From positions 1 to 6,217 of the forward strand of contig JAITKY010000148.1 of NCBI GenBank assembly GCA_031278135.1: a stretch of 6,217 bases of DNA. Direction: 5' to 3'. Positions 5,973 to 6,217 of the stretch are shown here, one piece after another. Origin of the DNA: Prevotellaceae bacterium (lineage in GTDB: Bacteria > Bacteroidota > Bacteroidia > Bacteroidales > UBA932). Within the stretch, counting starts at the first letter, position 1. Every line of letters begins with the position of its first letter. The translations under genes and the position numbers were made by a program. The notes under the pieces are model-generated. The model was not told the origin of the DNA. It searched no databases and was given only the letters and a program-made list of their open reading frames with translations.

Positions 5973-6033
5973 CTTTTTATCCATAGATTAACACACAGAA
6001 GTCCGAAATCTGTGAATATCTGTGGATAAAAAG
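5973..6033. repeat. Long hairpin, diverged first copy of the right-end repeat
   Basis: CTTTTTATCCATAGAT (5973-5988) is complementary to ATCTGTGGATAAAAAG (6018-6033) with one G-U pair. A less regular inner part is built from CACACAGA and ATCTGTGAAT. It matches the 81-bp units to its right over TCTGTGGATAAAAAGAGGATATGAT but is shorter, lacking one roughly 10-bp module per arm, so it looks like a diverged or ancestral copy. It could also act as a transcription terminator in either direction, since A/T runs flank the stem. Confidence 0.75.
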
Positions 6034-6040
6034 AGGATAT

Positions 6041-6217
6041 GATCCACAGATTCACACAGATTTACACAGATAAATCAAATCTGTGAACATCTGTGGACAT
6101 CTGTGGATAAAAAGAGGATATGATCCACAGATTCACACAGATTTACACAGATGAATCAAATCTGTGAACATCTGTGGACATCTGTGGATAAAAAGAGGAT
6201 ATGATCCACAGATTTAC
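6041..6217. repeat. 81-bp tandem palindromic repeat, continuing past the window
   Basis: Units occupy 6041-6121 and 6122-6202, differing at one base (A at 6072, G at 6153). A third begins at 6203 with GATCCACAGATTTAC and is cut by the window edge. Each unit is an imperfect inverted repeat: arms of 30 bases (6042-6071 and 6079-6108 in the first) pair at 25 of 30 positions around the loop AAATCAA. The arms are built of a roughly 10-bp module, ATCTGTGGAC or ATCTGTGAAC and its complement. Each unit, like the hairpin before it, ends in TGTGGATAA, the complement of the DnaA-box consensus TTATCCACA, at 6021-6029, 6102-6110 and 6183-6191, exactly 81 bases apart. The 333 bases from 5885 to the window end hold no gene I can support, only the promoter at 5907-5940 and these repeats. 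Confidence 0.93.

Noticed and set aside
1..6217. tRNA, rRNA, riboswitch or insertion sequence
   Set aside because: No cloverleaf, rRNA signature, conserved riboswitch core, transposase fragment or terminal inverted repeats with target duplication could be recognised by reading either strand.

Overview
The window looks like a chromosomal segment of a Bacteroidota bacterium, most likely of the order Bacteroidales. Three things support this. Promoters upstream of the genes have the Bacteroides form TTTG-N19-21-TAnnTTTG. Ribosome-binding sites are A-rich and lack a clear Shine-Dalgarno. The leftward gene order, a receiver-less sigma-54 activator, then lptE, a small TPR protein and secG, is one I know from Bacteroidales genomes. 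No species assignment is possible from the sequence alone.

Layout: positions 1-385 hold a dense composite minisatellite of 21/22-bp units interleaved with 42/43-bp units. It is already in progress at the left edge of the window. A run of ten G follows at 431-440, then a Bacteroidales-type promoter. Two rightward genes come next: a zinc-ribbon class I SAM-dependent methyltransferase (574-1479) and, from its own promoter, the peroxiredoxin ahpC (1628-2194), closed by a strong intrinsic terminator. A second hairpin, oriented for the other strand, ends the leftward genes that converge on this point. The leftward cluster, in transcription order, is an ICMT-family membrane methyltransferase (5884-5132, own promoter), a sigma-54 enhancer-binding protein of AAA+ plus Fis-HTH architecture (5088-3871, own -7 element), an LptE-like lipoprotein (3878-3375), a TPR-tail protein (3370-2750) and secG (2742-2380). 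The last four genes are separated by -8, 4 and 7 bases and form a very probable operon. The right end (5973-6217) holds a hairpin followed by an 81-bp palindromic tandem repeat, each copy carrying a perfect TGTGGATAA (DnaA-box consensus), running off the window.

Functionally, the leftward operon concerns envelope biogenesis: LptE helps deliver LPS to the outer membrane, SecG belongs to the Sec translocon, and the sigma-54 activator is a likely regulator whose targets cannot be seen here. AhpC is the peroxide-scavenging subunit, and its usual reductase partner gene ahpF is not next to it. The least explained parts are non-coding: the coding-like but frame-broken 21-bp minisatellite with its neighbouring G10 tract, and the 81-bp DnaA-box-bearing hairpin repeat. 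The small TPR protein and the ICMT-family enzyme are the proteins whose roles are most open.
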